A DNA stretch of 64,000 nucleotides from Pseudofrankia sp. DC12 (lineage in GTDB: Bacteria; Actinomycetota; Actinomycetes; Frankiales; Frankiaceae): contig NZ_KQ031391.1 of NCBI RefSeq assembly GCF_000966285.1, positions 6,200,430 through 6,264,429 of the forward strand. Direction: 5' to 3'. The translations under genes and the position numbers were made by a program. Below, in pieces: positions 53,866 to 62,823 of this stretch. The notes under the pieces were generated by a model. That model was given only the letters and a program-made list of their open reading frames with translations, was not told where the DNA came from and ran no database searches. How positions within the stretch are numbered: position 1 is the first letter of the stretch; each line of letters begins with the position of its first letter.

Positions 53866-54242
53866 GGGCGCGGGGCGATCCGGGCCCGTCGCGGCCGCGG
53901 TAGCGGTGCCGGGGCGGCCACTTCGGGTGGCGCCGGGTCCGGCGCGAGCGCGACCGGCCCGGCCGCGCGCCGGGCCGACAGCCGAGACGCCGGCCGAGCG
54001 GAGGAGGGCTTGCGGTAGGGCTCGACGAGGTCGCCGGGCGTGGCGCCGAGGATGTCGCACAACGCGGCGAGCGTGGCCAGCGAGAGCCGTTCCGGGATGC
54101 CGGTGACGAGCCGGTAGACCTGTTCGCGCGACAGTCGCACTCCCCGCTGCGCCAGCAGCGGCACCAGCTCGGTCGTCGCGAACAGCCCGCGCTCGGCCAT
54201 CAGCCGGCGCAGGTGCCAGTGGTACCCGACCGGCACGCTCAC
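53862..54242 (-). CDS. Small XRE-type HTH protein of the recombinase module
   Basis: 126 residues from GTG 54242, overlapping the recombinase stop (GTGA) upstream and the zinc-ribbon start downstream. The HTH reads LRRLMAERGLFATTELVPLL, VRLSREQVYRLVTGIPERLS and LATLAALCDILGATPGDLVE, a Cro/C1 type domain. A Pro/Ala/Arg-rich tail follows. Its position between two recombinase-like proteins with coupled translation suggests it regulates the module or serves as a DNA-bending or accessory factor during recombination. Confidence 0.88.
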   Translation of the reverse strand: MSVPVGYHWHLRRLMAERGLFATTELVPLLAQRGVRLSREQVYRLVTGIPERLSLATLAALCDILGATPGDLVEPYRKPSSARPASRLSARRAAGPVALAPDPAPPEVAAPAPLPRPRRARIAPRP

Positions 54243-55330
54243 CGCTCCTCCTCGTCCGCCGCCCGCAGGACCACCGCGAGTGCCGCGGTCAGCATCCGGT
54301 TCTTCGCGTCCGTGCCGATCGTCGTGTAGGTCGCGGTCGTCGATGCCCAGGAATGGCCGACCTGCTGCTGGACGAACAACGGATCCACCCCGTCCTCGAT
54401 CAGATGCGACACGTAGGAGTGGCGCAGGCAGTGGACCGACAGCTCGGCTGGCAGCCCCGCCGCCGCACGATGCAGCGCGAACCGGTCGTCCACGGACCGC
54501 GCCGAGATCCGCTGGCCCCGCTCCGTCAACCACACCGCCGGCTGCCGCGGATCCGGAAAGCGAGGCCGGACCTCCCCGAGGTACTAGTCGAGCGCGTCGG
54601 CCGCCCACGGCATCACGGTCGCGACCGCGCGGCGGCGCGGCGGGCTGCCACGCATCGCCTTCCCGAACCGGACATGCACGACCCCCAGCCGGCCGAGCTC
54701 CGGCGCGGCCGGGTTCGGCGCGAGGTCGGCGACCTCGAGCTTCGCCGCCTCGCTGCGACGCAACCCCCACCCATAGATCACCTTGAACAGGGCCGCGTCG
54801 CGGAACGCCGTCAGCCAGCCCTTCCGCCGGCCCGCCGCCAGCCGCTCGACACGGTCATCAGCCGCGTCGAAGAACGCCTGCAGCTCACCCCGGGTCAGCG
54901 GCCGCCGGTCCGGACGGCCCTCATGGTCGGCGACGTGCGTCGCCGTGTTGTCCTCGTGGCAGATCTGGATCGGCCGGTCACCGACCCGCTGCTCGCACTC
55001 GGCGACCCAGCCATACCGCGGGTCGCAGGCATAGCCGAGGAAGAGCGCGACCGCGCCCTGATACGAGCGCACCGTCGAGTGCGCCCAGCCACCCGCGGCG
55101 ATCCACGTCTCCAGCTGCGCCGGGCTCCACGACCACGGCCAGCCGCCGCTCGCGGCCTGGAACCGGCGCACCACCCGTTCCCGGTTGTCGATGATCGACG
55201 CGCCGAGCCGGCGGGAGACCTGCTGACGACGCCAGCCCTCCAGCATCGCGTCGAACAGCACCGGCTCGGCTCGCGGCGGCGTCGCGCCGTCGACGAGCAC
55301 CAGCGCCGCGCTTCCCACGGACCTCACCAT
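54239..55330 (-). CDS. Tyrosine recombinase of the module, with one in-frame amber codon
   Basis: 363 codons from ATG 55330. N-terminal core-binding region with FDAMLEGWRRQQVSRRLGAS and SYQGAVALFLGYACDPRYGW; catalytic domain with the first Arg in IYGWGLRRSEAAKLEVADLA, HxxR in VHCLRHSYVSHLIEDGVDPL, the late His in QVGHSWASTT and the Tyr in TATYTTIG. All catalytic residues are encoded. A single TAG at 54586-54584 interrupts WAADALD*YLGEVRPRF, where a Glu codon is usual (GAG to TAG). Both sides are in the same frame. Either a nonsense mutation has inactivated it or it is suppressed or misread. Confidence 0.85.
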
Positions 55331-55370
55331 CAGACGCCCCCCGGCCGTTGCACCAGCCGCCTCAACGCGG

Positions 55371-55549
55371 CATCAGACGCAACCAAACCAGATGCAACAG
55401 TGCGTCGCCAAATGCATCCGACATGTCATATCGGCACGTCACAAGCCATGACGATCACCCATTTAGACACCAGCGAGAAGTCCCGCAGCCACCGGAACAC
55501 CTGCCGCGCAGCGATCACAGAAACTGCCGAATGTTGCATCAGATGCAAC
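55371..55549. repeat. GATGCAAC motif cluster at the module end
   Basis: CATCAGACGCAAC (55371-55383), CCAGATGCAAC (55388-55398) and the palindrome GTTGCATCAGATGCAAC (55533-55549) lie in the noncoding end of the module between the recombinase start and the integrase junction. Possible recombinase or XRE binding sites. Confidence 0.6.
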
Positions 55550-55561
55550 TCTGCCTATTTT

Positions 55562-56698
55562 CAGCATGCTGGCGTAGAAGTGGCGCAGCTCGTGGAAGTC
55601 GACCTTGCCCGTGAGTCGGTCGGCCGCCGCTTCTGCGGCTTCGGCGTCGAGGACGTGCCCCGTCGCCCGCGCGTCGGCCGCCCGGGCGTGCAGTGCCTTC
55701 TCGGCGGCCTTGACGGTGGGCTTCCAGACGGAGTCGATGAACCGGTTGCGGCGCATGATCGTCCCGTCCTGCCCCGGGTACAGCAGCCGGACCTTTGCTC
55801 GCCTGGCCGGCGCGCCTGCGGACCGCTCGGTGTAGATGTCGACTTCGACGGGCGGGGGCGGGAACAGTTTGATGTGCCCACTGATGGACTGGGCGACGAC
55901 ATTCGGCAAGGGGATCGACCGCTCCGAGGCCTCTCGCTTGACCGGGCGGAGGTAGCACGAGCCCCTGTTCGGGGTCTGTGCTTGCCGGTCGACCCGGATG
56001 CGGCGACGGGGCAAGCGGACGTCCACGCGGTCCTGTGTCAGACCGAGAATCTCACCTTCGCGCATACCCATGCCGGCAGCGACGACGAAGGCGCACCGCC
56101 AACGCTCTGGCGCGGCGTCGATGAGCGCCTCGACGGCCAAGGCCGGGAGCGGTTCGATCCTGGTCCGCGTGATCGGCGGCAGATTGATGTTCACGCACGG
56201 TGTCTGCTTGATCAGGCCGTCAGCGACTGCTGCCTTGAGAATCGTGGCGAGGTATCCGTACACCCGGTGGAGAGTGCGCGGCGCGAGGACCTTCGACCGT
56301 GCGGCCACCCAGGCGACCACGTCGCGGCGCTGGATCTTTCCGATTGGCCTGCCGCCAAAGGCAGGAAGGATGTGGTTCTTCAGATCCGACGTGAGCGTTT
56401 CGACGGTGCTCGGAGCGTGTTGGACCTGCCCGGGCCGCCAGTCGTCCCTGACGTAGTCTCCAAACGGCTGCAGGCCCTTATCGGGGTCGATGTACTGCCC
56501 GCGGACAAGGTCGGTGTCCACGGCGGAGGCGAACTGCTCGGCGGCAGCCCTGGTGCGGAAAGTCGGATATTTGGTCTGGCCCTGGTCATCGACATACTCG
56601 ACTTGCCATCGGTCGCCTGCGCCGTAGCGGGTGGACTTGGCTCGTAGCCCGTCGGGTCCCTTCTTCGAGTTGTACCAGCGGTCCTTTACACGGGCCAT
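55562..56698 (-). pseudogene. N-terminal part of a split tyrosine integrase
   Basis: Starts MARVKDRWYNSKKGPDGLRA, with an N-terminal Arg/Lys-rich arm-binding domain (VEYVDDQGQTKYPTFRTRAA), a core-binding domain (LKNHILPAFGGRPIGKIQRR) and the first half of the catalytic domain: GMGMREGEILGLTQDRVD and FHELRHFYASML. It then diverges abruptly (KIGRVASDATFG...) at about 55561. The last catalytic His and the Tyr are missing; they are found at 51559-51738. The whole was a typical actinomycete mobile-element integrase of about 420 residues. Disrupted by insertion of the recombinase module. Confidence 0.88.
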
Positions 56699-56882
56699 GG
56701 TGTGCGCTCCTGCTGGTGATTCCGTCTACCTCTCGAATGGTGCGCGAAGCGTAGTAGGGCGGCGCAAGACGCGGCGGAACCGTGGTGCTGGTCGAGCTCG
56801 GTTGCGCCGTCCGGGTCTCAGGCCCGATCTTTACCGGGTTCTGCAGAAATAGCAAATCGGGTATATCTCGCCATGCTCAGTA

Positions 56883-58595
56883 CTCGAGTTTCGCACTTTT
56901 CATGATCGGTTTTGTGGGTCGTCAAGGAGGTTGATGATTTGACTGGTTCAGTGTGGGCATGTTCGCCGGCTGTTTCCGCGCGTGGCTTCACGCGGAGTGT
57001 TGATGAGGGGAAGGTCCAGCTCACGGGGCTGGTGGCGGGAGCATCGGCGTTTCCACACCAACACTCCGAAGAGTGGGTCGCCGATGCTCCCGCACGTCAC
57101 GATACCGCCGTCGTTCGCCGTCCTGCTGGAGTACTTCCGGCCGTGTTTCACCGCGCCGAGCTTCGCCGCGTTCCGGATGCTGGCGACCGGGCTGGTCGCC
57201 GCGCCCGGGCGGCGCACCGTCGTCGGGATGCTCGTCGGCGCCGGCCGCCATCGGGACACCCCGCACCACCGGGCCCACTACTTCTTCGCGAAGGCCGCCT
57301 GGACGCTCGACGAGGTCGGCGACACGCTGGCCCGTCTCGTCGTCGGTCTGCTCACCGGCCCCGGGCCGATAACCGTCGTCGTCGATGACACCCTTTTCCA
57401 CCGCGCCGGGCGGAAGGTCTTCGCCGCGGGCTGGTTCCACGACGGCGCCGCGAAGGGCGAGACGCCGGTCGGCTTCGGCAACAACTGGGTCATCGTCGGT
57501 GTCGTCCTGCGCGGCACGGTCTTCGCGCGGCCGATCTGCCTGCCGGTCTACGCGTGCCTGGTTGTCAAGGGCACCATGTCCGGCTCCCGGCTGTGGCTCG
57601 CCGCCCGCGCCGCGGCCCGGCTCGCCCGCCTGTTCCCGGACCGCCAGGTCCACGTCGTGGCGGACTCCGCCTACGCCGGCGGCGAGCTGAAGTCCCTGCC
57701 ACGCAACGTGACCTGGACGACTCGACCGCGTGCCGACGCCGCCCTGTTCGCGCCGGCCCCGCCGCGCACCGGCCGCCGAGGCCGCCCCCGCGTCAAGGGC
57801 GACCGGCTCGCCACGATCACCCAGCTCGCCGCCACCGCCGACTTCCGCCCGACCACCGTCACCCGCTACGGCCGCGTCCACACCGTCGACGTCGCGGTGA
57901 CCGTCTGCCTGTGGTACTCGGTGTTCGGCCCCCGCCTCGTCCAGCTCGTGCTCGTCCGCGAACCCGGCCGCCCGCTGCTCGCCCTGATCAGCACGGACCT
58001 GTTCAGCCGCCCCGCCACGATCGCCGAGCGGTACGCCGCCCGCTGGGCGGTCGAGGTCGCGATCGCCGACGCCAAGCAGCTCTTCGGCGTCGGACAGACC
58101 CACACCCGCACCGCGCAGGCCGTGCGGCACGCGGTCCCGTTCGCCCTGCTCGCCCAGACCCTCACCCTGACCTGGTACCTCACCGCCGGCCACCACGACT
58201 CCGACGTCGCCGACGCCACCGCCCGCGCACCCTGGTACACGACCAAGACGACCGTCTCGACCGCCGACGCCCTCGGCAAGCTACGCCGCGTCCTGATCAC
58301 CGCGCGTTTTCGCCCAGCTGACCCCGTCACGCCCACCGCCGCGGAAATCCACACCCTCCACCTGGCCTGGGACACCACCGAGCACGGCCTCGCGGCCTGA
58401 ACCCGCCCCACCAGCCACCCAGACCGGCCCCTGACCGGCCCACAGCCCCCGGAACAGCCCAAAACAGGCACCGACCCGAGGCGACAAACCACCCCAAACA
58501 CCCGCACCACACAAACAGCTCACCACGATCGAACAGAAACCTCATCACGCGAAGACAAACCAACATTCCCGATCAAGAAGAACGCGAAAGTCGAG
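56883..58595 (+). mobile_element. Insertion sequence, 1.7 kb, with imperfect 27-bp terminal inverted repeats
   Basis: The left end CTCGAGTTTCGCAC... and the reverse complement of the right end CTCGACTTTCGCGT... match at 22 of the first 27 bases (both then read TTCNTGATCGG). Between them lies one DDE transposase gene. Length 1713 bp. No target-site duplication was found by eye. Confidence 0.8.
57084..58400 (+). CDS. DDE transposase (DDE_5/IS701-like)
   Basis: 438 residues from ATG 57084 (an upstream ATG at 56982 is possible). The likely catalytic acids are the Asp in ITVVVDDTLFHRAGRKVFAA, the Asp in HVVADSAYAGGELKSLP and the Glu in WAVEVAIADAKQLFGVGQTH. GWFHDGAAKGETPVGFGNNW and TRTAQAVRHAVPFALLAQTL are typical of DDE_5 superfamily transposases of actinomycetes. 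It is uninterrupted from start to stop and flanked by terminal inverted repeats, so it is potentially active. Family assignment within IS701/IS4 groups is by memory of motif layout. Confidence 0.9.
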   Translation: MLPHVTIPPSFAVLLEYFRPCFTAPSFAAFRMLATGLVAAPGRRTVVGMLVGAGRHRDTPHHRAHYFFAKAAWTLDEVGDTLARLVVGLLTGPGPITVVVDDTLFHRAGRKVFAAGWFHDGAAKGETPVGFGNNWVIVGVVLRGTVFARPICLPVYACLVVKGTMSGSRLWLAARAAARLARLFPDRQVHVVADSAYAGGELKSLPRNVTWTTRPRADAALFAPAPPRTGRRGRPRVKGDRLATITQLAATADFRPTTVTRYGRVHTVDVAVTVCLWYSVFGPRLVQLVLVREPGRPLLALISTDLFSRPATIAERYAARWAVEVAIADAKQLFGVGQTHTRTAQAVRHAVPFALLAQTLTLTWYLTAGHHDSDVADATARAPWYTTKTTVSTADALGKLRRVLITARFRPADPVTPTAAEIHTLHLAWDTTEHGLAA

Positions 58596-58618
58596 GTCTT
58601 TACCGAGCTGCTGGAAAG

Positions 58619-59785
58619 TCATGTGTCGCCATGACCGCTTGATTCCGCCCTCTGTGTATATGGATTCCTCGGGGTCATCGGGGTGCGTGCGATGTCGAGT
58701 ACGAGCTGAGGGAAGCGAGAGCCCGCCGTGTAGAAGCGGGCCCGGGTCCTGCCGACCGGTACCAGGACTTGAGCGGTGGTGAGGTCACGGAGGTCGCGTT
58801 GCGCCTGCTGCAGGCTCAGACCCTCGGCGTGCTCGTAGCGGGAGCGGCGGACGCGTCCGGCCATGGCCACGTCATGGAGGGCGGTGACCACCCGCTCGTC
58901 CAGTCTGGCGTCGTCGGCGAACTCTGCGAGTGCCCGCCAAACCTGCCCGGAGCGGTCGAGTCGTCCTTGAACCGTCTGGGCCTGCTGGTGGTAGGCCGTG
59001 AGGTTGAATCGGATCCAGCTGGAGACGTCCTGGCCGGGGACGTACTGTGGGCCGCGGTCGGCTAGTTCGCGGTAGTACTCCCAGGTGTTGCCGGGGCGGC
59101 CTAGCCACGCCTCGATGGATGAGAACTCCGGGGCGAGGACACCTTCGCGGGCAATCATGAGTGTCTGCAGCGACCGAGACATACGGCCATTCCCGTCGAC
59201 CCAGGGGTGAATGGACACAAGGTGTAGGTGGGCCATTGCTGCCCGTACAAGCAGGTGGGTGTCGTTCGCGGTGCAGAGCCAGTCGACGAGTTCCTCCATC
59301 AGGGTTGGGACGTCCTGGGCTTCCGGGGCGGTGTAGGCCGCGATGCTGGGGTCGCGGGCGTCCGTGACGTAGACGGGACCCCGGCGCCATTGTCCGGCCG
59401 GTTTGCGCGTGGTGTGACGATGGCCCTGCAACATCCAATGCAGAGCGTTGAATAGACCCTTGCTGTAGCTGAAGTCCTGGGCGTCGTGGAGCGTTTGGAT
59501 GTAGGTCATCATCCGCTCGTAGGCGAGGGTCTCTTCACGGTTTTCGTCCGAGACCTCGACATCCCGCTCTCCATCCATCAAATCCTCGACATCGATCGTG
59601 GCCACCTTGAATCCCTCGATGGAGTTCGAGGCCGCGACCGCATCAGCGGTCAGGAACTTCCGGAGCCCAGCAGTCCATTTCGATGGCGCGGTCTGGATTT
59701 GGTGCCTCAGCGCCTGCCGCATGGCGTCGATCTCGTCGAGTACTCGCTCATCGGGGGGCGTGAGAGGCGGAGTCGGGTAGAGCAT
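58619..59785 (-). CDS. Fic domain protein (probable AMP transferase)
   Basis: 388 residues. The Fic motif reads SIHPWVDGNGRMSRSLQTLM (H-P-x-x-D-G-N-G-R intact), preceded by a Fic_N region containing the inhibitory-helix-like SNSIEGFKV (S-x-x-x-E-G), so a self-inhibited class II Fic is likely. Flap residues lie in GPVYVTDARDPSIAAY. The C terminus has a winged-helix-like stretch, LSLQQAQRDLRDLTTAQVL. Such proteins attach AMP to target proteins and can act as toxins or regulators. ATG 59785 is chosen because a promoter ends six bases before it. It lies between two insertion sequences. Confidence 0.95.
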   Translation of the reverse strand: MLYPTPPLTPPDERVLDEIDAMRQALRHQIQTAPSKWTAGLRKFLTADAVAASNSIEGFKVATIDVEDLMDGERDVEVSDENREETLAYERMMTYIQTLHDAQDFSYSKGLFNALHWMLQGHRHTTRKPAGQWRRGPVYVTDARDPSIAAYTAPEAQDVPTLMEELVDWLCTANDTHLLVRAAMAHLHLVSIHPWVDGNGRMSRSLQTLMIAREGVLAPEFSSIEAWLGRPGNTWEYYRELADRGPQYVPGQDVSSWIRFNLTAYHQQAQTVQGRLDRSGQVWRALAEFADDARLDERVVTALHDVAMAGRVRRSRYEHAEGLSLQQAQRDLRDLTTAQVLVPVGRTRARFYTAGSRFPQLVLDIARTPMTPRNPYTQRAESSGHGDT

Positions 59786-59791
59786 GCGTAG

Positions 59792-59820
59792 ATGATATAC
59801 TGACGCAGTCACCACGTCAA
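59792..59820 (-). promoter_or_regulatory. Leaderless-type promoter of the fic gene
   Basis: On the minus strand TTGACG, 17 bases, TATCAT, then six bases and the ATG. This is a near-consensus SigA promoter whose start point would fall on or next to the A of the start codon, giving a leaderless mRNA; no ribosome-binding sequence is present. Confidence 0.75.
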
Positions 59821-61422
59821 TCGTCTCAGGAGCCGGTCCGGACGGCAGATCTCGGACGCGGGTCGGCCGCAGCCCGAGCCTGCGGCCGGCTCTGGCCTGT
59901 CGCGGGGCCCCTCGGGCGGCAGGCGAACGTCGGGCGGGCGGTGGGAGCGGCCCGTGGGTCGAGGTGTCGCGGACGACCTTGACGAGCCGCGGAGCCTGAT
60001 CGCTTTCGGTGTCCATGGGCGGTGTGGCTGGTGGGTTCTCGGCAGCCGGCGGTGGGAGCTGCCCACAGATCCGGGTCTCGTAGACGATGTTCTGGCGGGT
60101 GGTGATGTCCGGGCCGGGTGGGGGAACTCGGACGGGCTTTTCGAGCGTCGCTCGCGGGAGCGGCCGCGCCGCGGGGTCTCGCGGCGCCGGCCGAGCGCGG
60201 CGTGCAGGGCACCGAGGCGACTGGCGGTGATCTCGTCGGGCAGGCCGGGGGCGGCGGCGGTGAGGTGGCGGGTCACCGCGCGCACGGTGGCCGTGTAGGA
60301 CAGCTCCCGCACGAGGACCGGCTGGCCTGCGCGGGCGCCCTTGCGGGCGGGAGCGGCCTGGCCGGCCGTGGTGCGCTGGACCGCGCGCAGCAGGGCCGTG
60401 CCGAGGATGAGGGCGGGGATCTCCTGGTCGACCTCGAACGGGTCTGTCGCGCGCAGCATCGGCCCGGCACCCCCGGAGCCGCGCAGGGTGGCCTTGATCT
60501 CGCGGATCGGGGTCTCGGTCGCGCCCCAGCGGGCGCGGTAGCCGGCGGCGAGCGCGGGCGCGGGCAGCGCCCGCGGGTTGGTGAGGCTGGTGGTGGCCGC
60601 GAACGTCTCGCCGGTGTGGGCGCCGTCGGCGAGCACGTCCCACTCGGCCTGCCGCCAGCCGGGCAGGATGTCGTCGCTGCCGACGTCGCCGAGGAACGAG
60701 CCGTCCGGGAGCCACTCGTCGACCGTGACGGTGATCCCGGCCCGCAGCCGCACCGCCAGGTTCATCCCGGCGTCGGCCAGGCGGGCCAGCCGGGTGGCGC
60801 CGGGGTAGTTGCGGTCCGCGACGTGCAGCAGGTCGCGGTGGCGCAGCGCCGGGGCGCCGGCGACCAGTTCGTCGAGCAGGGCCTGCTCGGAGGCGTCCTT
60901 CGCGCCCGAGGCCGGCCCGTGGACGTAGCCGAGCGGGGTCTTCGTCCCGGCGTCGACGTCGAGCAGGAGACGCACGTGCGGGAACGGCGCCGGGTCGCTG
61001 CCCGCCCCGAAGAGGGCCCGGTTCGCCTCGGTGTCGGGCAGCCGGAACAGCGACCCGTCGACACCGGCGACCCGGAACACGCCCGCGCGCAGCGCCTGCG
61101 GGTCGGCCGGGTCGACGAGCTCCGCGCGCAGCACCGCGAGCACCGCCTCGCAGACCGCGGCGACCACCTCACCGGGCACCCGTCGCCGGGCCCGGCAGAA
61201 CGCCGACCCGCCAGGCGTCCGCGAGCAACGGGTGAACGGCACATCCGCGACCGGCGTGAACAGGTCCTCGAGCACGTCGTCCCAGCCCATGCCCGCCGAC
61301 CAGGACCCCAGCACCAGGGCCCGCACGACCACACCGCGGGCCAGGACCAGCGCCGCGTCCTGGACCGACCCGCCACAGGAGGGCTGGCGCAAGGACGACG
61401 TCGATCTCGCGGAGACGGACGA
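59809..61422 (-). CDS. IS4-type transposase, start unclear
   Basis: Likely catalytic residues: Asp in FRVAGVDGSLFRLPDTEANR, Asp in LLHVADRNYPGATRLARL, and a YRARWGATETPIREIK segment close to the IS4 Y-R-E-K signature with the Glu. The N-terminal IS4 region contains WDDVLEDLFTPVADVPFTRC. It is joined without a stop to a McrC-like fragment upstream, so its own start (perhaps GTG 61332 or ATG 61290) is unclear. Near the 3' end the neighbouring frame gives the more protein-like sequence EKPVRVPPPGPDITTRQNIV and YETRICGQLPPP, so a frameshift around 60130-60200 is suspected. Confidence 0.78.
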   Translation of the reverse strand, partial: SSVSARSTSSLRQPSCGGSVQDAALVLARGVVVRALVLGSWSAGMGWDDVLEDLFTPVADVPFTRCSRTPGGSAFCRARRRVPGEVVAAVCEAVLAVLRAELVDPADPQALRAGVFRVAGVDGSLFRLPDTEANRALFGAGSDPAPFPHVRLLLDVDAGTKTPLGYVHGPASGAKDASEQALLDELVAGAPALRHRDLLHVADRNYPGATRLARLADAGMNLAVRLRAGITVTVDEWLPDGSFLGDVGSDDILPGWRQAEWDVLADGAHTGETFAATTSLTNPRALPAPALAAGYRARWGATETPIREIKATLRGSGGAGPMLRATDPFEVDQEIPALILGTALLRAVQRTTAGQAAPARKGARAGQPVLVRELSYTATVRAVTRHLTAAAPGLPDEITASRLGALHAALGRRRETPRRGRSRERRSKSPSEFPHPARTSPPARTSSTRPGSVGSSHRRLPRTHQPHRPWTPKAIRLRGSSRSSATPRPTGRSHRPPDVRLPPEGPRDRPEPAAGSGCGRPASEICRPDRLLRRLTW

Positions 61423-61611
61423 CAGCCGGCCGACGCCGACCTTCGGCCGGACGACGAGCTCGACGTCGTCCACGCGGACCAGCCCGACCGTCGAGGACGC
61501 GGTCAGCCGGACCGCGCCGTCGAGATCCCGGCCCACGGTGACGGCCACGTCCACGCCGAACTCCCGCAACAGCGCGGCGTCGTCGCGGGCCAGCGGCCGG
61601 GACTCGGCCAC
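61423..61611 (-). pseudogene. N-terminal fragment of a McrC-like restriction subunit
   Basis: About 63 residues from GTG 61611: DDAALLREFGVDVAVTVGRD, then STVGLVRVDDVELVVRPKVG and VGRL. The VGVVRVGDVEVRVRPKV-type block is typical of the McrC N-terminal domain of McrBC modification-dependent restriction systems. It breaks off at VGVGRL, where the transposase frame begins, and no McrB lies upstream. Interpreted as an IS insertion or deletion remnant of a former restriction locus. The similarity is short, so the call is moderate. Confidence 0.5.
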
Positions 61612-61656
61612 GATCCGCGCGACCTACGTCCGCGCGGTCACCAGGTCAAGGCCGCA

Positions 61657-62715
61657 CTACCGCGCGGCGGCGTGGTGGTGGGCGGGGCTGGTGTGGATGG
61701 TCGCGGCGGACAGGCGTCGGATGTGGCGTAGCAGGTGGGCTTCGGCGGCGTGGGCGACGTCGTGGGCGGCGCTCAGCGTCAGGTTCGCGTCGACGGTGAC
61801 GTCGGCTTCGGCGCGCAGGGTGTGGCCGATCCAGCGCAGTCGCAGTTCGCGGACGGTTTCGATGCCGTCGGTGTGCAGCAGGGTCCTGGTGGCTTCGGCG
61901 ACAACGTCGGGGTCGACGGCGTCCATGAGTCGGGCGCCGACTACGCGGGCGGCGGAGCGTAGGACCCCGAGAATGCCCATGGTGATGGCCAGGCCGACGA
62001 CGGGGTCAGCCCAGCGCCAGCCCAGGGCGACGCCAGCGGCGCCGAGGAGGACCGCGAGGCTGGTAAAGCCGTCGGTGCGGGCGTGCAGACCGTCGGCGAC
62101 GAGGGCGGCGGAGCCGATCTGGTGGCCGACACGGATGCGGTAGCGAGCGACGATCTCATTGCCGACGAAGCCGACGAGCCCGGCCGCGGCGACGAGGGCG
62201 AGATGATCGATGTGCCGGGGGTGGAGGAGGCGGTCGATCGCGCTCCAGGCGGCGAGCACACTCGAAAGGCTGATCATCGCAAGGACGGCGAGACCGGCGA
62301 GGTCCTCCGCGCGGCCATATCCGTAGGTGAACCGGCTGGTGGGCGGGCGGCGGGCGAGGGTGAAGGCGAGGAGTAGGGGGACCGCGGTGAGCGCGTCGGC
62401 GATGTTGTGCAGGGTGTCCCCGAACAGCGCCACGGAACCGGACAGCACGACCACGACGGCTTGCAGGGTCGCGGTCAGGCCGAGACCGGCCAGGCTGATC
62501 AGCAGGGTGCGCCGCCCGGCGGTGTCGGCTTCCAACGCGTCGTCGATCTGGTCGGCGCTGTCGTGGCTGTGCCCCCCGGCCAGCTCCGAGAGTCGGTGGC
62601 GGAGCCGCGCCCACCGTCCACTCGTGTGACGGCCGTGCCGGTCCTCGTGCGTGTGCCCGCCGTGAACATGGCTGTGGGCACGGGTGGGGGGCTCGTGCTC
62701 GTGGCCGCTGTCCAT
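61657..62715 (-). CDS. Cation diffusion facilitator family transporter
   Basis: Exports divalent metals (Zn2+, Co2+ or similar) by proton exchange. 352 residues: a His-rich N terminus with HEHEPPTRAHSHVHGGHTHE; six helices including LISLAGLGLTATLQAVVVVL and VALFGDTLHNIADALTAVPL, where the D-x-x-H-N-x-x-D metal site is seen; the second metal helix SAALVADGLHARTDGFTSLA (H-x-x-x-D); a C-terminal domain with AVDPDVVAEATRTLLHTDGI and another His-rich tail. Complete and apparently intact. ATG 62715. Substrate not certain, zinc being commonest for this pattern. Confidence 0.96.
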   Translation of the reverse strand: MDSGHEHEPPTRAHSHVHGGHTHEDRHGRHTSGRWARLRHRLSELAGGHSHDSADQIDDALEADTAGRRTLLISLAGLGLTATLQAVVVVLSGSVALFGDTLHNIADALTAVPLLLAFTLARRPPTSRFTYGYGRAEDLAGLAVLAMISLSSVLAAWSAIDRLLHPRHIDHLALVAAAGLVGFVGNEIVARYRIRVGHQIGSAALVADGLHARTDGFTSLAVLLGAAGVALGWRWADPVVGLAITMGILGVLRSAARVVGARLMDAVDPDVVAEATRTLLHTDGIETVRELRLRWIGHTLRAEADVTVDANLTLSAAHDVAHAAEAHLLRHIRRLSAATIHTSPAHHHAAAR

Positions 62716-62823
62716 GTCTCGCGACGATAGCCTGAAACGATCAATGCGGTGTGGTGGCAGCTGCTACCACCTCGCACCTGCGGAGATGTCGTTCCGGCCA
62801 CTGCCCCGCCACCCGGGCGACGG

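Larger units (their letters stand above)
51725..55561. mobile_element. Three-gene recombinase module inserted in an integrase gene
   Basis: About 3.84 kb separate the two halves of one integrase gene. The outer codons join sensibly as HFYASML | YAGESVKVV. The insert carries, on the minus strand, a tyrosine recombinase, a small XRE protein and a zinc-ribbon recombinase-like protein with overlapping ends. Both termini carry TAGGC(A/G)G a few bases in from the junction. The end at 55371-55549 has repeated GATGCAAC motifs that may be recombinase binding sites. No target duplication was identified. Confidence 0.75.

Noticed and set aside
56870-58610. Target-site duplication flanking the IS
   Set aside because: The bases next to the two ends (AGTA and GTCT) do not match at any length tried.
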